Of a stretch of 64,000 nt of DNA, positions 1 to 10,454 are shown piece after piece. The DNA is taken from assembly GCF_018861065.1 (NCBI RefSeq), contig NZ_JAHKQO010000015.1, positions 237,385 through 301,384 on the forward strand, in the 5' to 3' direction. The notes below the pieces were generated by a model, which was not told where the DNA came from, made no database searches, and was given only the letters and a program-made list of their open reading frames with translations. This DNA comes from Paraglaciecola arctica. GTDB lineage: Bacteria > Pseudomonadota > Gammaproteobacteria > Enterobacterales > Alteromonadaceae. Each line of letters begins with the position of its first letter. The first letter of the stretch is position 1. The position numbers and the translations under genes are program-made.

Positions 1-2269
1 TTTGTGACACCGTAAAGGTTGCTCTGTGGTTAGGCACACCTCTTTCTAATCTGCGTACTTTACCATCACTAGTAGTGTCGGGGTTGAACTTATCAACACT
101 TGTTTCGTTCCAGTTGTAAGCCAAAGAAAAATCGGTATCACTACTATCGAAGATTTCCATTGAGTAATTTGCTACGATATCCACACCTTCTGTAGTCGTA
201 TCAAAATCGTTAGCAAAATAGGTAACGGCCGATATCAACTCAGGATTTTGCACACCAAGCGCTTCTAGTTCAGCGTAATCTTCAGCTAAAACACTAATTT
301 GACTAGATTGTGTTATACGATCTTCAACTTCAATATTGTAGTAATCAAGAGTAAAGAAAAAATCTCCTGATTGATAAACACCACCAAACGCATAACTAGT
401 AGAATCTTCTGGGGTTAACTCTTTACCACCATAAAATGAAGCTAACGGATCCGTTGGAGGCGCAGTAAAGCTTTGAATCAAATTGCCTTCAACTATTGAA
501 GTTGCAGTATTAACCACATTGGCTTGGCCTACTGTTGGCGCTCTAAAACCTGTACTACTAGAACCACGAATCGAAAATTCGTCTGACACGGCATATTGCA
601 ATGTCAATTTATAGTTAGTGGTGTCCCCAAAACTAGAAAAGTCCTCATAACGTATTGCGCCACCCAGTAACAAGTCTTCAGTGACATAGGCTTCAACATC
701 AACGTAAGCGGCGATATTGTGACGAGAATTTTTACCTGCGGCTTCTGGCCCAAAACCTTTAAATCCATGAGAACCAATATTAAATCCTTGGTCTGCATAA
801 GGACCCGCCAACCATGAAGCTTCTTCACCAGCTACAATCTCAAAGGATTCACTACGCCATTCTAAACCGCCAGCCACGTTGATTGGTTCATAGAGACCCG
901 CTTCAACACTTTTGACCAAATCTAGGTTGACGGTTTTTTCTAGCTGAATATAGCTACCAGTATCAAATTCAGTCGGGGTACTTAAACCTAAGGAAGGATT
1001 CAGTGTATTGGTAAGGTTAAATGAAGATTCACTCTTACCAATGCTACCACTTAAGTCAAAAAACACATCTGCTAAGAATCCTTCTTTTATCTCACCTTTT
1101 GTTCCCACTGCCAAAGATGTGTCTGTGATAGTTCCACCAAACGCCGGTGTATATCCGCCAGGGAATATCTGATTCATCGCAAAACAATTGGGATCCGCTA
1201 CCATATCTTGGTAGGCATCTGTTTCAAGCACGTTGGGAACATTTGCTGGCACAACTGCACAAGTACGCTCAGCTCCTTGGGATTGCGCGACATCTCCTAC
1301 CAATAGCGTTTCACCACCATCAATAGAATACACATTGCCACGATTGTGCGGATTCCGATAATAGAAACCACCTATTGCATCTCGTTCGGAGAAGTTACCA
1401 AACATATACACTTCTTTATCGTCGCCTAAATCAATACCAGCATTCGCAAAAATAGTAATATCATCATTAATTTCTGGGTTACCCCATATTTGCGCTGGAT
1501 CGCCGATAGAAGTGTTACCAGCAGCTATAAGTGCTGCTGCGTCTGTGCGCTGCCTACTACGACTAGTCGCATCTGCATTTTTTAACTGAAAGCTTAAGTT
1601 TACAAAACCATCTTCTGTTAAAGGTAAGCCTACATTGCCATCTATAATAGTAGCGGTACCATCACCTTCATAATACTCCCCATGTTTAATTGACAAGGAC
1701 CCGCCGTCAGCTGCATCTTTAAGCACGAAGTTCATCACACCAGCGATAGCATCAGAACCATATTGTGCAGCAGCACCATCTCTAAGGACTTCAACTTGCT
1801 TTAATGCTGCACTTGGAATCACTGAAATATCAGGACCTTGGGCACCATCATTAATACCGCCACCTTGGAATGCGATAACAGAGGCTCTATGGCGACGCTT
1901 ACCATTTACCAAAATTAACGTACTGTCCGAAGACAAACCTCTTAAGTTAATTGGTCGAATTAGAGTAGCCGCATCAGAAATTGGTTGGGCTCGTGAATTA
2001 AAAGAGGGAACCGAACTGATTAACATGTCTAACATGTCAACTGAACCTGACTTAGATAATTCGTCACCTCCGATAATATCGACAGGTACCGGTGAATCAG
2101 CGACAGAACGAGGAGCGGCTCGAGAGCCTACAACCGCAATTTTCTCGACACTTTCTTCTGTTTCAGCTTCTTGAGCGAGTGCAGGTGATACAGTAATTAC
2201 ACTAGCTGCCGCAGAGGCAGCTATAACGTAGCGAATATTATTCGCTAGCTTTGTGATTGACGTTTTCAT
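1..2269 (-). CDS. TonB-dependent receptor, 3' end cut by window edge
   Basis: Outer-membrane active transporter. About 756 codons are open from the ATG at 2269 to the window edge with no stop, so the C-terminal end of the beta-barrel is missing. The N-terminus is a signal peptide (MKTSITKLANNIRYVIAAS, cleavage near SPALAQE). A plug domain follows, with the typical features VEKIAVVGSR, VPVDIIGGDEL, LRGLSSDSTLILVNGKRRH and VEVLRDGAAAQYGSDAIAG. The rest is barrel-like sequence rich in aromatic and Asp/Asn loops. The plug (GKRRHR, DGAAAQYGSDAIAGV) is of the kind common in marine carbohydrate or peptide receptors. The substrate cannot be read from the sequence and no neighbour in the window indicates it. 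The family call is sure; the ligand is unknown. Confidence 0.93.
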   Translation of the reverse strand, partial: MKTSITKLANNIRYVIAASAAASVITVSPALAQEAETEESVEKIAVVGSRAAPRSVADSPVPVDIIGGDELSKSGSVDMLDMLISSVPSFNSRAQPISDAATLIRPINLRGLSSDSTLILVNGKRRHRASVIAFQGGGINDGAQGPDISVIPSAALKQVEVLRDGAAAQYGSDAIAGVMNFVLKDAADGGSLSIKHGEYYEGDGTATIIDGNVGLPLTEDGFVNLSFQLKNADATSRSRQRTDAAALIAAGNTSIGDPAQIWGNPEINDDITIFANAGIDLGDDKEVYMFGNFSERDAIGGFYYRNPHNRGNVYSIDGGETLLVGDVAQSQGAERTCAVVPANVPNVLETDAYQDMVADPNCFAMNQIFPGGYTPAFGGTITDTSLAVGTKGEIKEGFLADVFFDLSGSIGKSESSFNLTNTLNPSLGLSTPTEFDTGSYIQLEKTVNLDLVKSVEAGLYEPINVAGGLEWRSESFEIVAGEEASWLAGPYADQGFNIGSHGFKGFGPEAAGKNSRHNIAAYVDVEAYVTEDLLLGGAIRYEDFSSFGDTTNYKLTLQYAVSDEFSIRGSSSTGFRAPTVGQANVVNTATSIVEGNLIQSFTAPPTDPLASFYGGKELTPEDSTSYAFGGVYQSGDFFFTLDYYNIEVEDRITQSSQISVLAEDYAELEALGVQNPELISAVTYFANDFDTTTEGVDIVANYSMEIFDSSDTDFSLAYNWNETSVDKFNPDTTSDGKVRRLERGVPNHRATFTVSQ

Positions 2270-2655
2270 AGTTGTTTTCCAGCTTAATAATTTTTTATAA
2301 TGCTTAAAGACTTTGAAGTGAAAATATTTAACCTTCAATTAGCCATTAAGTGCTTGCTTAGTGTGTCCTGTAAACGCCCCCAAATAGGATAGGCGCATTT
2401 AATTTATATACCTGACACGGCCGAAAAACAAACTAATTGCTGAAAATAAAAAATATATATTTTTTGATAGAGGATTTTACTTTGTGCTTTGTCTATAACG
2501 GTTGCGGAGCTGTCTTGTGTAGTAGTTCAGACTCAAACTGTCTGTATTTACCGGTAATTTAATTGGCCTGCAATCTTTTATGTTACTTATCTTGTAAATT
2601 CGGAGAAGGCTGAGTCACCTTCCCCTCTAATTAAACTATTTTTATCTAAAGTATT
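2270..2655. other. Intergenic region between TonB receptor and sohB
   Basis: This 386-base stretch has no convincing coding sequence. It must hold the promoter of the TonB receptor. A GC-containing inverted repeat lies at about 2601-2624 (GGAGAAGG with CCTTCCCC) just downstream of sohB; it may be a weak terminator for sohB but has no clear T-run. The AT-rich part near 2440-2470 has long A and T runs. Nothing else is recognised. Confidence 0.5.
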
Positions 2656-3693
2656 TTATCGAAAGTTAGTATCACTTTTATTCCAGAGTTTCATTAGTAG
2701 CGACTCGATCGATAAACTAGCGGCTAAACCAAGTCTTTCAGGTAAACTTTTTTTCATGCTGTACTTAACAGTGAATATTTTTTTGTTTTCGTTGGCGTTC
2801 AATACATAATCGTCTGAGGTTTGGATTTCATCCACTAAGCCCAACTCTTTCGCCTTAATACCATACCAATACTCGCCTGTTGCTACCTTCCCTATTTCTA
2901 ACTCAGGCCTTTGAGATTGCACAAAGTCCTTGAACATATGGTGTACGTCTTCCAATTCCGCTTTAAATTTCTCTCTACCTTGCTCGTTATTTTCTCCGAA
3001 CATGGTTAAAGTCCGTTTAAATTCTCCCGCTGTGTGTTGCTCAAAATCGATATTACTTTTCTTCAACAATTTATTAAAATTCGGTAACTGAGCTATCACA
3101 CCAATGGAACCAATGATCGCAAACTTAGCCGCTAACACCTGATCAGCAACACAAGCCATCATGTAACCACCACTTGCAGCAACCTTGTCTACAGATATGG
3201 TAAGTTTAATCTTTTTGTCTTTGATTCTTTGTAACTGCGAGGCTGCTAAACCATAACCGTGCACTACTCCGCCGCCACTTTCGAGCCTAACTAACACCTC
3301 ATCTTCAGGCTTAGCCACACATAAAATAGCGGTTATTTCTTCTCGCAAGTAGTCCACTTCATGTGCATCCATCGACCCAGAAAAATCTACAACAAAAAGC
3401 TTCCCCTGTTTAGCGTTATCTGTGTCTTGGGACTTACTTTGTTTTTTCTTAGCTTTTAAGGCTTTTTTTTGTTCCTTGTGAAATTGTTTTAGTTCGTCCT
3501 TATTTAACAACTCACTTCTAGCAAATTCGGTGATTGACTCTAACTTGTCTGACAACGAGTTGATTTCAAGGTGGCCTTTTCCTTGTTTTTGTTTACTTAC
3601 TAACCCAATGATACCGCCAAGTGCCAATAGAATGGCCACTACTATTGTTATCGCTTTAGCGATAAATAATCCGTATTCGTATAAAAATTCCAA
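2656..3693 (-). CDS. sohB: SohB-type inner-membrane peptidase (S49)
   Basis: Probable inner-membrane serine protease of the S49 signal-peptide-peptidase family. The 345 residues are close to the length of E. coli SohB. One N-terminal transmembrane segment (about residues 8-30) is followed by a charged Lys/Gln-rich linker and the ClpP-like S49 domain. The probable Ser nucleophile is in VAASGGYMMACVAD (about 170-185) and the probable Lys in EYWYGIKAKELGLVDE (about 275-290), matching the Ser-Lys dyad spacing of SppA enzymes. The gene stands alone; the upstream lipase gene ends at its own terminator. The family is sure; substrates are unknown. Confidence 0.93.
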   Translation of the reverse strand: MEFLYEYGLFIAKAITIVVAILLALGGIIGLVSKQKQGKGHLEINSLSDKLESITEFARSELLNKDELKQFHKEQKKALKAKKKQSKSQDTDNAKQGKLFVVDFSGSMDAHEVDYLREEITAILCVAKPEDEVLVRLESGGGVVHGYGLAASQLQRIKDKKIKLTISVDKVAASGGYMMACVADQVLAAKFAIIGSIGVIAQLPNFNKLLKKSNIDFEQHTAGEFKRTLTMFGENNEQGREKFKAELEDVHHMFKDFVQSQRPELEIGKVATGEYWYGIKAKELGLVDEIQTSDDYVLNANENKKIFTVKYSMKKSLPERLGLAASLSIESLLMKLWNKSDTNFR

Positions 3694-3741
3694 AACCGTT
3701 TACTCCTCAAAATGTTTCGGGTGATATGGGGATAAAAAATC

Positions 3742-3773
3742 ACAAAAAAAGCCAAGTGTGTAAACTTGGCTTT
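3742..3773 (-). terminator. Rho-independent terminator of the lipase gene
   Basis: Stem AAAGCCAAGT / ACTTGGCTTT with a 6-base loop (3748-3773). On the minus strand it is followed by a run of T residues, as expected for a terminator just downstream of the gene that ends at 3793. Confidence 0.8.
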
Positions 3774-3792
3774 GAATAATGCGTAAATTGAC

Positions 3793-6393
3793 TTAGTTTT
3801 CAACAACTGATGTGTCAGAAACCACTATGCTTTCACCATCGGATACAATAAATGATACGGCTTGATTTTGCATTTCTGTGGTAGTTGCAACACTGTCTAA
3901 TGGACTTAAAAACGAAGAGTGACTACCTGAAATAAATCGAACCACACCACTTCCCATAGAAGACGAAGACACCTGCGATAACCCCATAATATCTGCCAAT
4001 GGTTGGCCACCGACTAAAGGTAACGAGGTAGTAACGGGATTAACTTGATCTGTCAACGCGGTACTGCCATCGTCATTAGTTCCGCCACCTACGACTAACT
4101 GCACCAAAGTTGGCGTGCGACTAGTCAATTCAGCTGCGAAACTAATTGGATCAGATGCGTCCATCACTGTTTGTGCTGCGAAAGCGAATGCCGTAAAGGT
4201 ATCATTTATGGCTGCAGCTTGTTCAGCGCCTAGCAATCCAAAGAAAGCGGAATAAGCTGGGCCAATTGCCGCTTCAGTAGTAATACCATTTTGGGCAGCA
4301 AATCCCGCTAAGAACTCCAAAAACTCAACCGATGTCGTTGCCAAAAGCGAGCCTTTAATATCCGGGCCAATGCTAGGTGAATCAAATAGACCCGCCCCTA
4401 AGCCACCAGTGGGTACGTTAATGACAGCAGTTTGGAATGCATACATTGTATCAAATGCCGATAAATCCCCTGCTAAACTTTGATTTGCAATAGCAGTTGC
4501 TCCCGTGCCGTAAATGGCACCTAAACTCTGTCCTATAAAATGCACTTCTGACACATCTAAATCAACTAACCCCGTAGTATCATTAATATTGTTTAGGGCT
4601 AACCTAAAAGCAACAATATCAGCAATACTTTGGCGAGTGTTATCACGAGCGGTTAATAAACTTAATAGGTTAAGATACTCGTCACTACCATAACTTTCAT
4701 CATCTAAGGTTATGACCCGGTCACCATGTAAAGGATGATCAATCGCTGCTGAGGCGTATCCCGCCATCGCCAAAGCTGAAGCAACTAACAGCGCATTACT
4801 TTTTGACTGACCAATTCCATGTTGAAACACCACTACGGGCCAGCCATTTTCTGGCTTAGTAAGCGCGGGGATCGCGCCCGATGACGCGGCAGAAATAAGC
4901 GCAATGACCGACTCATCAGGAACCGTAAACAGAACACTTACCTTCTCGGATCCAGCTTCATTATATAATGTGGTTTCATCATCTGTTTGACGGCCTTGTG
5001 ACACAGGAATCGGACTAAACTTGGTCAAATTTCTTGGGTCTTGCATACCTAAACTAGTTAAATCCAAATCAAACAATACCCCATCAGAGGCCAACTGACA
5101 TAAAGCGTTATTAGCGCCAACTTGTCCCGCCTCAACTAAACCAAGGACTATTTCAGTACCTAGTGATTGCAGCGTTGCACCACTCGTACAAGCGCTTTGC
5201 CACCAATCACTGGCAGGGTTAGAGGTACTTGAGTAATACGGTAACTTTACCTCACCCTCAACAATAGTCGCATTACAAAATAAGCCGACTTGCGCAAAGG
5301 TTGCAGTGGCTTGCGCGTTCAACTCAGAATCAGGATCCGAGACTGCAGCAATTAACCCGTCACAGGTGTCTAGACCGACACTTGCTAATCCAGCCAGTTC
5401 AGCTTCAGTCAATAATAAAGAAGCGAAGTTCTCAAATACACTATCTAAGTTTTCCGTAAAATTTGTGGTGATAAGAGGCAAGTATTGCGAAGCAAACGCC
5501 TTGGCTGTTGCTAAATCAGCACCACTCGCTAAGGATTGTTGATATGCCTGAGCATAAGAGGCGATATTTAAGGTTTTGATAGTACTTAATACTTCGCCGC
5601 TAGATTGGGTAGAAAAATAAGCGGCATATGAAACGTCCGTAGCAGTTAGCCCTTGTGGCTCCAACACATTGACCAATGCGTTTACCAAGCCCTGTAGTTG
5701 CAATAGATCATCGGAACCTAAAGGATTAGTTGCGATATTTTGACGCGCTAACTCCCAGCTGATAGAACCTTTAACGGCCCGGCCATCGGTCGACTTTAAT
5801 TCTTCAGTGACAACCAGCATATGACCTTGAGCGGCTTTCATTGGTGCTAAAGGAACGACACTAATCGATCCGGTTCCAGCAGTGTATGAAGCTACAAAAT
5901 CGACACCATAGGTTAACTCATTACCTAATTCACAAGGAACGCCTGGGGCTCCAATAGTTGCAGCTAACCCCTGACAATTTTCAGACACTCCTTCAAGGGC
6001 CTGTGTCGCTTCAAAAATTCTTATAGATTCACCAGAGACAGTAGCAGCATCGATATCCAAGTCATCTGGAAACGCAACACGAATAGCAAAAGGCATATGA
6101 GTGGACCATCCGTCTAATGCACTGAGAGTATGCAGTGGATCCGCAGCGTCAAACTCATTGTCCCCTTCCGTATTTAGGGTAAAGTCAAAAAAATCCCCGC
6201 TCGGGATCATTAAAAAATCATTTGGAACGTTTAAATCAGCGGTCGCAGGATTAAATATAATCCTGGCATAGGGCTCTTCTAACACCACCTCTTGTGTTTC
6301 ATCGATTACCTGTACGTCGCCTGGAAGATCACCTCCACAAGCGGACAATCCGAATAGTGTAATGATCCCTGACATAAGTATTATTTTTTTCAT
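3793..6393 (-). CDS. VolA/Pla-1-family surface lipoprotein lipase
   Basis: Large exported lipase, 866 residues, related to the VolA/Pla-1/cef extracellular (lyso)phospholipases of Vibrio and Aeromonas. The N-terminus is a lipoprotein signal with lipobox LSAC-GG (Cys about 19). The N-terminal third matches the bacterial virulence-factor lipase N-domain (ARIIFNPATADLNVPND). The C-terminal half has alpha/beta-hydrolase features: VVVFQHGIGQSKS (oxyanion region), a GxSxG nucleophile elbow in FIGQSLGAIYGTG (about residue 625), and a late His in SGSHSSFL (about 830). VolA frees fatty acid from host or environmental lysophosphatidylcholine for uptake; fadL, its usual partner, is not in the window. 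The exact substrate is inferred. Confidence 0.85.
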   Translation of the reverse strand: MKKIILMSGIITLFGLSACGGDLPGDVQVIDETQEVVLEEPYARIIFNPATADLNVPNDFLMIPSGDFFDFTLNTEGDNEFDAADPLHTLSALDGWSTHMPFAIRVAFPDDLDIDAATVSGESIRIFEATQALEGVSENCQGLAATIGAPGVPCELGNELTYGVDFVASYTAGTGSISVVPLAPMKAAQGHMLVVTEELKSTDGRAVKGSISWELARQNIATNPLGSDDLLQLQGLVNALVNVLEPQGLTATDVSYAAYFSTQSSGEVLSTIKTLNIASYAQAYQQSLASGADLATAKAFASQYLPLITTNFTENLDSVFENFASLLLTEAELAGLASVGLDTCDGLIAAVSDPDSELNAQATATFAQVGLFCNATIVEGEVKLPYYSSTSNPASDWWQSACTSGATLQSLGTEIVLGLVEAGQVGANNALCQLASDGVLFDLDLTSLGMQDPRNLTKFSPIPVSQGRQTDDETTLYNEAGSEKVSVLFTVPDESVIALISAASSGAIPALTKPENGWPVVVFQHGIGQSKSNALLVASALAMAGYASAAIDHPLHGDRVITLDDESYGSDEYLNLLSLLTARDNTRQSIADIVAFRLALNNINDTTGLVDLDVSEVHFIGQSLGAIYGTGATAIANQSLAGDLSAFDTMYAFQTAVINVPTGGLGAGLFDSPSIGPDIKGSLLATTSVEFLEFLAGFAAQNGITTEAAIGPAYSAFFGLLGAEQAAAINDTFTAFAFAAQTVMDASDPISFAAELTSRTPTLVQLVVGGGTNDDGSTALTDQVNPVTTSLPLVGGQPLADIMGLSQVSSSSMGSGVVRFISGSHSSFLSPLDSVATTTEMQNQAVSFIVSDGESIVVSDTSVVEN

Positions 6394-6681
6394 TGTTTAC
6401 CCCTGTTTAACGTCTTAACGTCGATTCATTTTATATTTTAGACAATTGTAATTAATAGCTTTTAGGCTCGCTTTAAATGTGCACGCACTTTAAAAAGATG
6501 TAAGTGAGTTGTGTAAATGGTGTGACCAGTTGAGTTGTTTGTATACTATTTCCTTTATGTGTTACTTGCAAAGTTTAGATAATAATCTCGAACAAAAATC
6601 ACTTACTACTTTAAGCTGTGACTTTCGTAGCGCGGTACAACAGTGATACCATTAGTTCATCGATTTATTTAGATGTTTATT
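6394..6681. other. Divergent promoter region, lipase / yciK
   Basis: About 280 bases between two divergent genes. AT-rich, with no clear Shine-Dalgarno element before either candidate yciK start. No operator was recognised with confidence. Confidence 0.4.
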
Positions 6682-7425
6682 ATGCATTCCTATACACCAG
6701 AAAAAAACTATTTAGAGAAAAAAACTATCCTTGTAACTGGAGCCGGAGACGGTATTGGTAGACAAGCAGCGCTGCATTACGCGAAATATGGCGCGACTGT
6801 AATTTTACTTGGAAAAACCGTTGCAAAGTTAGAAAGTGTTTATGATGAAATCATCGACAACCAAGGCAACGAACCGGCGATAGTTCCGTTAGATTTACAA
6901 GGAGCCACCGCACAACATTACCGTGATATGGCAAATACGATAAGTGATCAATTTGGTTGTTTAGATGGATTATTACACAACGCTAGTTTGTTAGGTCATT
7001 TAGGACCATTTTCACAAATAAGCGAACAAGATTGGCAAAACGTCATACAAGTCAATGTTACTAGCCAGTTTTTAATGACCCAAGCTTTATTGGGTGTGTT
7101 ACAAAAAGCGCAGCAATCTTCAGTTATATTCACTACTTCTAGTGTTGGAATCAAAGGCCGAGCCTACTGGGGTCCTTACTCGATTTCAAAGTTTGCAACT
7201 CAAGGCATGATGGAAGTGTTGGCAGATGAATACGAAAACAGCAACATTCGTTTTAATTGTATTAATCCTGGTGCTACAAAAACAGCAATGCGAGCTAAAG
7301 CCTATCCTGCTGAAAATGCAGATCAAGTAACACCACCACAACAAATAATGCCGCTTTACTTGTATCTAATGGATAGCCAATCTAAGGCAGCAAATGGCCA
7401 AACCTTCGAAGCACAACCTAAATGA
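6682..7425 (+). CDS. yciK: YciK-type short-chain dehydrogenase
   Basis: Short-chain dehydrogenase/reductase (SDR), 247 residues from the ATG at 6682. That start is chosen because the protein then begins MHSYTPEKNYLEKK, like E. coli YciK; an in-frame ATG at 6673 would add three residues. Classical SDR features are seen: LVTGAGDGIGR for the cofactor, HNAS, and the Ser-Tyr-Lys set TTSSVG...YWGPYSISKFA. LLGKTVAKL supports an NADP-type Rossmann fold. The physiological substrate of YciK is not established. The gene converges with glnS on a shared terminator. Confidence 0.88.
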   Translation: MHSYTPEKNYLEKKTILVTGAGDGIGRQAALHYAKYGATVILLGKTVAKLESVYDEIIDNQGNEPAIVPLDLQGATAQHYRDMANTISDQFGCLDGLLHNASLLGHLGPFSQISEQDWQNVIQVNVTSQFLMTQALLGVLQKAQQSSVIFTTSSVGIKGRAYWGPYSISKFATQGMMEVLADEYENSNIRFNCINPGATKTAMRAKAYPAENADQVTPPQQIMPLYLYLMDSQSKAANGQTFEAQPK

Positions 7426-7451
7426 CATCTCAGCATTCTTAAAATACTAGT

Positions 7452-7497
7452 GTAACCCTCAAAAAAAACGGACATTAAAGTCCGTTTTTTGGGTTAC
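7452..7497. terminator. Bidirectional terminator between yciK and glnS
   Basis: An A-rich/T-rich flanked stem AAAAAACGGAC / GTCCGTTTTTT with loop ATTAAA (7463-7490), nested inside an outer repeat GTAACCC / GGGTTAC. There is a U-run on both strands, suited to two convergent genes. Confidence 0.9.
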
Positions 7498-7508
7498 TTG
7501 TTTTGTTT

Positions 7509-9176
7509 CTAGCCCTGATCCATCCTCGCCCAAGTATCTCTTAACCCAACCGCTCGATTAAAAACTAACCTGTCCGCAGCACTATCTTGGTCTTTGCAAA
7601 AGTATCCTGTTCGTTCAAACTGCATTGGAGTGTTAAGTTGCACATCAACAAGGCTAGGTTCAACGATACCTTGCTTAACAACCAAAGACTCTTCATTGAT
7701 ACTGTCTAAGAAATCTTGTTCTGCGGCGGGATTAGGCACCTTAAACAGTCGATCGTATAATCGAATTTCCGCGGGCACGCCATGAGATGCAGACACCCAA
7801 TGGATCACACCCTTAACTTTCCTACCGTCAGCAGGATCTTTACCTAAGGTATCTTTATCATAGCTACAATAAACCGTGGTGATATTCCCTTGTTCATCTT
7901 TTTCTACACGCTCAGCCTTTATCACGTAAGCATTTCTTAAGCGTACTTCTTTACCTAAAACTAAACGTTTAAACTTTTTATTGGCTTCTTCTTTGAAGTC
8001 TTCAGCTTCAATAAAGATCTCTCTACCAAATGGCACTTCTCTACTTCCCATTGATTCATTCGCAGGGTGATTCGCTGCACTCAAGTTTTCGACTTCACTA
8101 CCTTGGTAGTTTTCTATTACAAGTTTTAAAGGTTCAAGTACTGCCATCGCTCTGGGCGCTTGAGCATTTAGCTCTTCTCTCAAACAGGCTTCTAAAACAG
8201 ACATTTCAACCATATTATCCATTTTAGTTACCCCAATACGTTTGCAAAATTCACGTATCGACGCTGATGTATATCCACGACGACGCAAACCAGCAACAGT
8301 TGGCATACGCGGATCATCCCAACCACTCACTTGATTATCTTCGACCAATTGAATTAATTTACGTTTACTTAATACCGTGTACTCCAGGTTTAACCTTGAA
8401 AATTCATATTGATGAGGCGTGCTGTCAATTGTGATATTGCTTAACACCCAATCATATAAACGTCTATTGTCTTGAAACTCTAAAGTACACAGCGAGTGTG
8501 TAATGCCTTCAATTGCATCTGAAATACAATGTGTAAAGTCGTACATTGGGTAGATGCACCATTTATCTCCCGTTTGGTGATGGTGCGCGAATCTAACACG
8601 ATACAATGCGGGGTCGCGCATACACATAAAAGGCGAGCTCATATCTATTTTTGCCCTAAGCAAACACTCGCCTTCTTTAAATTCACCATTTCTCATTTTT
8701 TCAAACAGTGCTAAATTCTCAGTGGCACTGGTATCACGATATTGACTATTTTTACCAGGCTCCTTTAAGGTACCGCGCAACTCCCGCATTTGCTCTTGAG
8801 TAGAAAAATCAACATAAGCAAGCCCCTTATTAATTAATTCCACCGCGAAAGCGTAAAGTTGATCAAAGTAGTTAGACGAATAGCGCACTTCGCCACTCCA
8901 ACTAAAACCTAACCAATTAACATCTTGTTGAATCGAGTTAACGTAATCTATGTCTTCTTTCTCAGGGTTAGTATCATCAAATCTAAGGTTACAATGACCA
9001 TGATAATCCTGTGCGATGCCAAAATTTAAACAAATAGACTTAGCATGACCAATATGCAAATACCCATTTGGCTCTGGTGGAAAACGAGTCTGGATTGTTG
9101 TATGTAAACCTTCGTTAATATCTTTATCTATGATTTGACGAATAAAATTGGTCGGACGACTGTCAGTCTCGGCCAT
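7509..9176 (-). CDS. glnS: Glutaminyl-tRNA synthetase
   Basis: Charges tRNA-Gln in the cytoplasm; class I synthetase, 555 residues from the ATG at 9176. The frame is open upstream to 9263, but the 9176 start gives [16 protein letters not shown], which matches the known GlnS N-terminus, and AAGAGGG lies just upstream as ribosome-binding site. Signature motifs: [16 protein letters not shown] (HIGH) near residue 30-45, FDDTNP, and VLSKRKL in place of KMSKS at about 265. The C-terminal anticodon-binding beta-barrels are complete. No oddities. Confidence 0.97.
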   Translation of the reverse strand: MAETDSRPTNFIRQIIDKDINEGLHTTIQTRFPPEPNGYLHIGHAKSICLNFGIAQDYHGHCNLRFDDTNPEKEDIDYVNSIQQDVNWLGFSWSGEVRYSSNYFDQLYAFAVELINKGLAYVDFSTQEQMRELRGTLKEPGKNSQYRDTSATENLALFEKMRNGEFKEGECLLRAKIDMSSPFMCMRDPALYRVRFAHHHQTGDKWCIYPMYDFTHCISDAIEGITHSLCTLEFQDNRRLYDWVLSNITIDSTPHQYEFSRLNLEYTVLSKRKLIQLVEDNQVSGWDDPRMPTVAGLRRRGYTSASIREFCKRIGVTKMDNMVEMSVLEACLREELNAQAPRAMAVLEPLKLVIENYQGSEVENLSAANHPANESMGSREVPFGREIFIEAEDFKEEANKKFKRLVLGKEVRLRNAYVIKAERVEKDEQGNITTVYCSYDKDTLGKDPADGRKVKGVIHWVSASHGVPAEIRLYDRLFKVPNPAAEQDFLDSINEESLVVKQGIVEPSLVDVQLNTPMQFERTGYFCKDQDSAADRLVFNRAVGLRDTWARMDQG

Positions 9177-9424
9177 TAATGCACCCTCTTGGTAAAACTT
9201 ACGAATATTAAGCCGGATATTATACCAGTATCGAATATCAAGATAATAATTTTTACTCCACAAATAGTTATATATTGCTAACTACAAAGAATGATTTTGA
9301 AATGATCGAAGTCGAAGCAATAAAAAGTCGATGTTAAATTGTTACAAAACAATCTAAGATACTGGCATATATAGAAATTGTTCGTGATTTCAAGTTTTAC
9401 TTAGGAATGCAGTAGCCAATAATT

Positions 9425-10450
9425 ATGAGAGATAAAGCCACTTCTTTTGATATTGCCCATCGAGCAGGTGTTTCCCAGTCTACGGTATCCAGAGCATTGC
9501 GCAATAGCCCGTTAGTGAATAAAGAAACTCGAGACAAAATTCAAGCCATTGCCGCAGAGCTAAACTACAAAGTTGATAAAAACGCCAGCAATTTGCGTCG
9601 TCAGCACAGCTTAACGCTAGCTCTGTTGTTATTTGAAGATCCAACTTCCGACGATTCTCTAATCAATCCATTTTTTCTATCCATGTTGGGCAGTATAACC
9701 AAAGCAAGCACTAAAGCCGGCTACGATTTATTGGTATCGTTTCAAAACCTAAATGATGATTGGCATGCTGAATATGAAGATTCAAACAAAGCTGACGGTC
9801 TGATTTTATTGGGCTACGGTGACTATACGGATTACCGTGACAAGCTGTCAAAATTAGAAGAACAAGGCACGCATTTTGTTCGATGGGGCGCCCACGACGT
9901 TGACCATCCTGGGGTTTCGATTGGCTGTGATAATATGCAAGGTGGATTTGATGTTACCCAACATATATTAACAATGCAGCGGAACAAATTTGCATTTATT
10001 GGTGAAGCAGGCAGTCAAGCACCTGAATTTAAAGAGCGATACTTAGGGCATTGCCAGGCATTAAAGGATTCTGGCCTAAGAGTAGAGAAAGACATGCAAT
10101 TTGACGCAATTTCTACTGAGCAATCAGGTTATCAAGCAGTAAAAAAGCTATTGAATACAGGAAATCAATTTGATGCGCTGTTTTGCGCCAGTGATTTAAT
10201 TGCCTTGGGAGCAATGCGGTGTTTACAAGAAAATGGCCTTAGTATCCCCAATGATGTCGCCATTGCCGGTTTTGATAACATCCCCATTTCTAGTTTTGCC
10301 AATCCCGCATTAACAACCGTGCATCAAAATACAAAATTGGCTGGAGAGATATTAGTCGATAGTTTGCTTAAATTAATTAGTGGGGAACATGTCCCCCACT
10401 ATCTAATGCCCGTTGATTTAGTCGTGCGCCAATCGAGTGGAACACCTTAG
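9425..10450 (+). CDS. LacI-family transcriptional regulator
   Basis: Sugar-responsive repressor/activator, 341 residues. The N-terminal helix-turn-helix reads TSFDIAHRAGVSQSTVSRALRNS, followed by the hinge helix region (KNASNLRRQ). The periplasmic-binding-protein-like ligand domain runs from about 60 to the end, with typical DALFCASDLIALGAMRCLQENGLSIPNDVAIAGFDNI. The gene ends 4 bases from the convergent amylase gene, next to the amylase-permease pair, so it likely controls that pair in response to a maltodextrin. It may also self-regulate: an inverted repeat ATTGTT-N4-AACAAT lies at 9338-9353. The family is sure; the ligand is inferred. Confidence 0.92.
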   Translation: MRDKATSFDIAHRAGVSQSTVSRALRNSPLVNKETRDKIQAIAAELNYKVDKNASNLRRQHSLTLALLLFEDPTSDDSLINPFFLSMLGSITKASTKAGYDLLVSFQNLNDDWHAEYEDSNKADGLILLGYGDYTDYRDKLSKLEEQGTHFVRWGAHDVDHPGVSIGCDNMQGGFDVTQHILTMQRNKFAFIGEAGSQAPEFKERYLGHCQALKDSGLRVEKDMQFDAISTEQSGYQAVKKLLNTGNQFDALFCASDLIALGAMRCLQENGLSIPNDVAIAGFDNIPISSFANPALTTVHQNTKLAGEILVDSLLKLISGEHVPHYLMPVDLVVRQSSGTP

Positions 10451-10454
10451 GCTA

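Noticed and set aside
604..828. 74-codon plus-strand frame
   Set aside because: Antisense within the TonB receptor gene, whose minus-strand frame is open across the whole region with family motifs.
6524..6532. GACCAGTTG near the lipase and yciK promoters as a third copy of the purine-locus motif
   Set aside because: Only 9 bases agree and the right half of the palindrome is missing; a match of this length is not surprising in 64 kb.
9177..9263. N-terminal 29-residue extension of GlnS
   Set aside because: No family support; a ribosome site lies before the ATG at 9176, which matches known GlnS starts.
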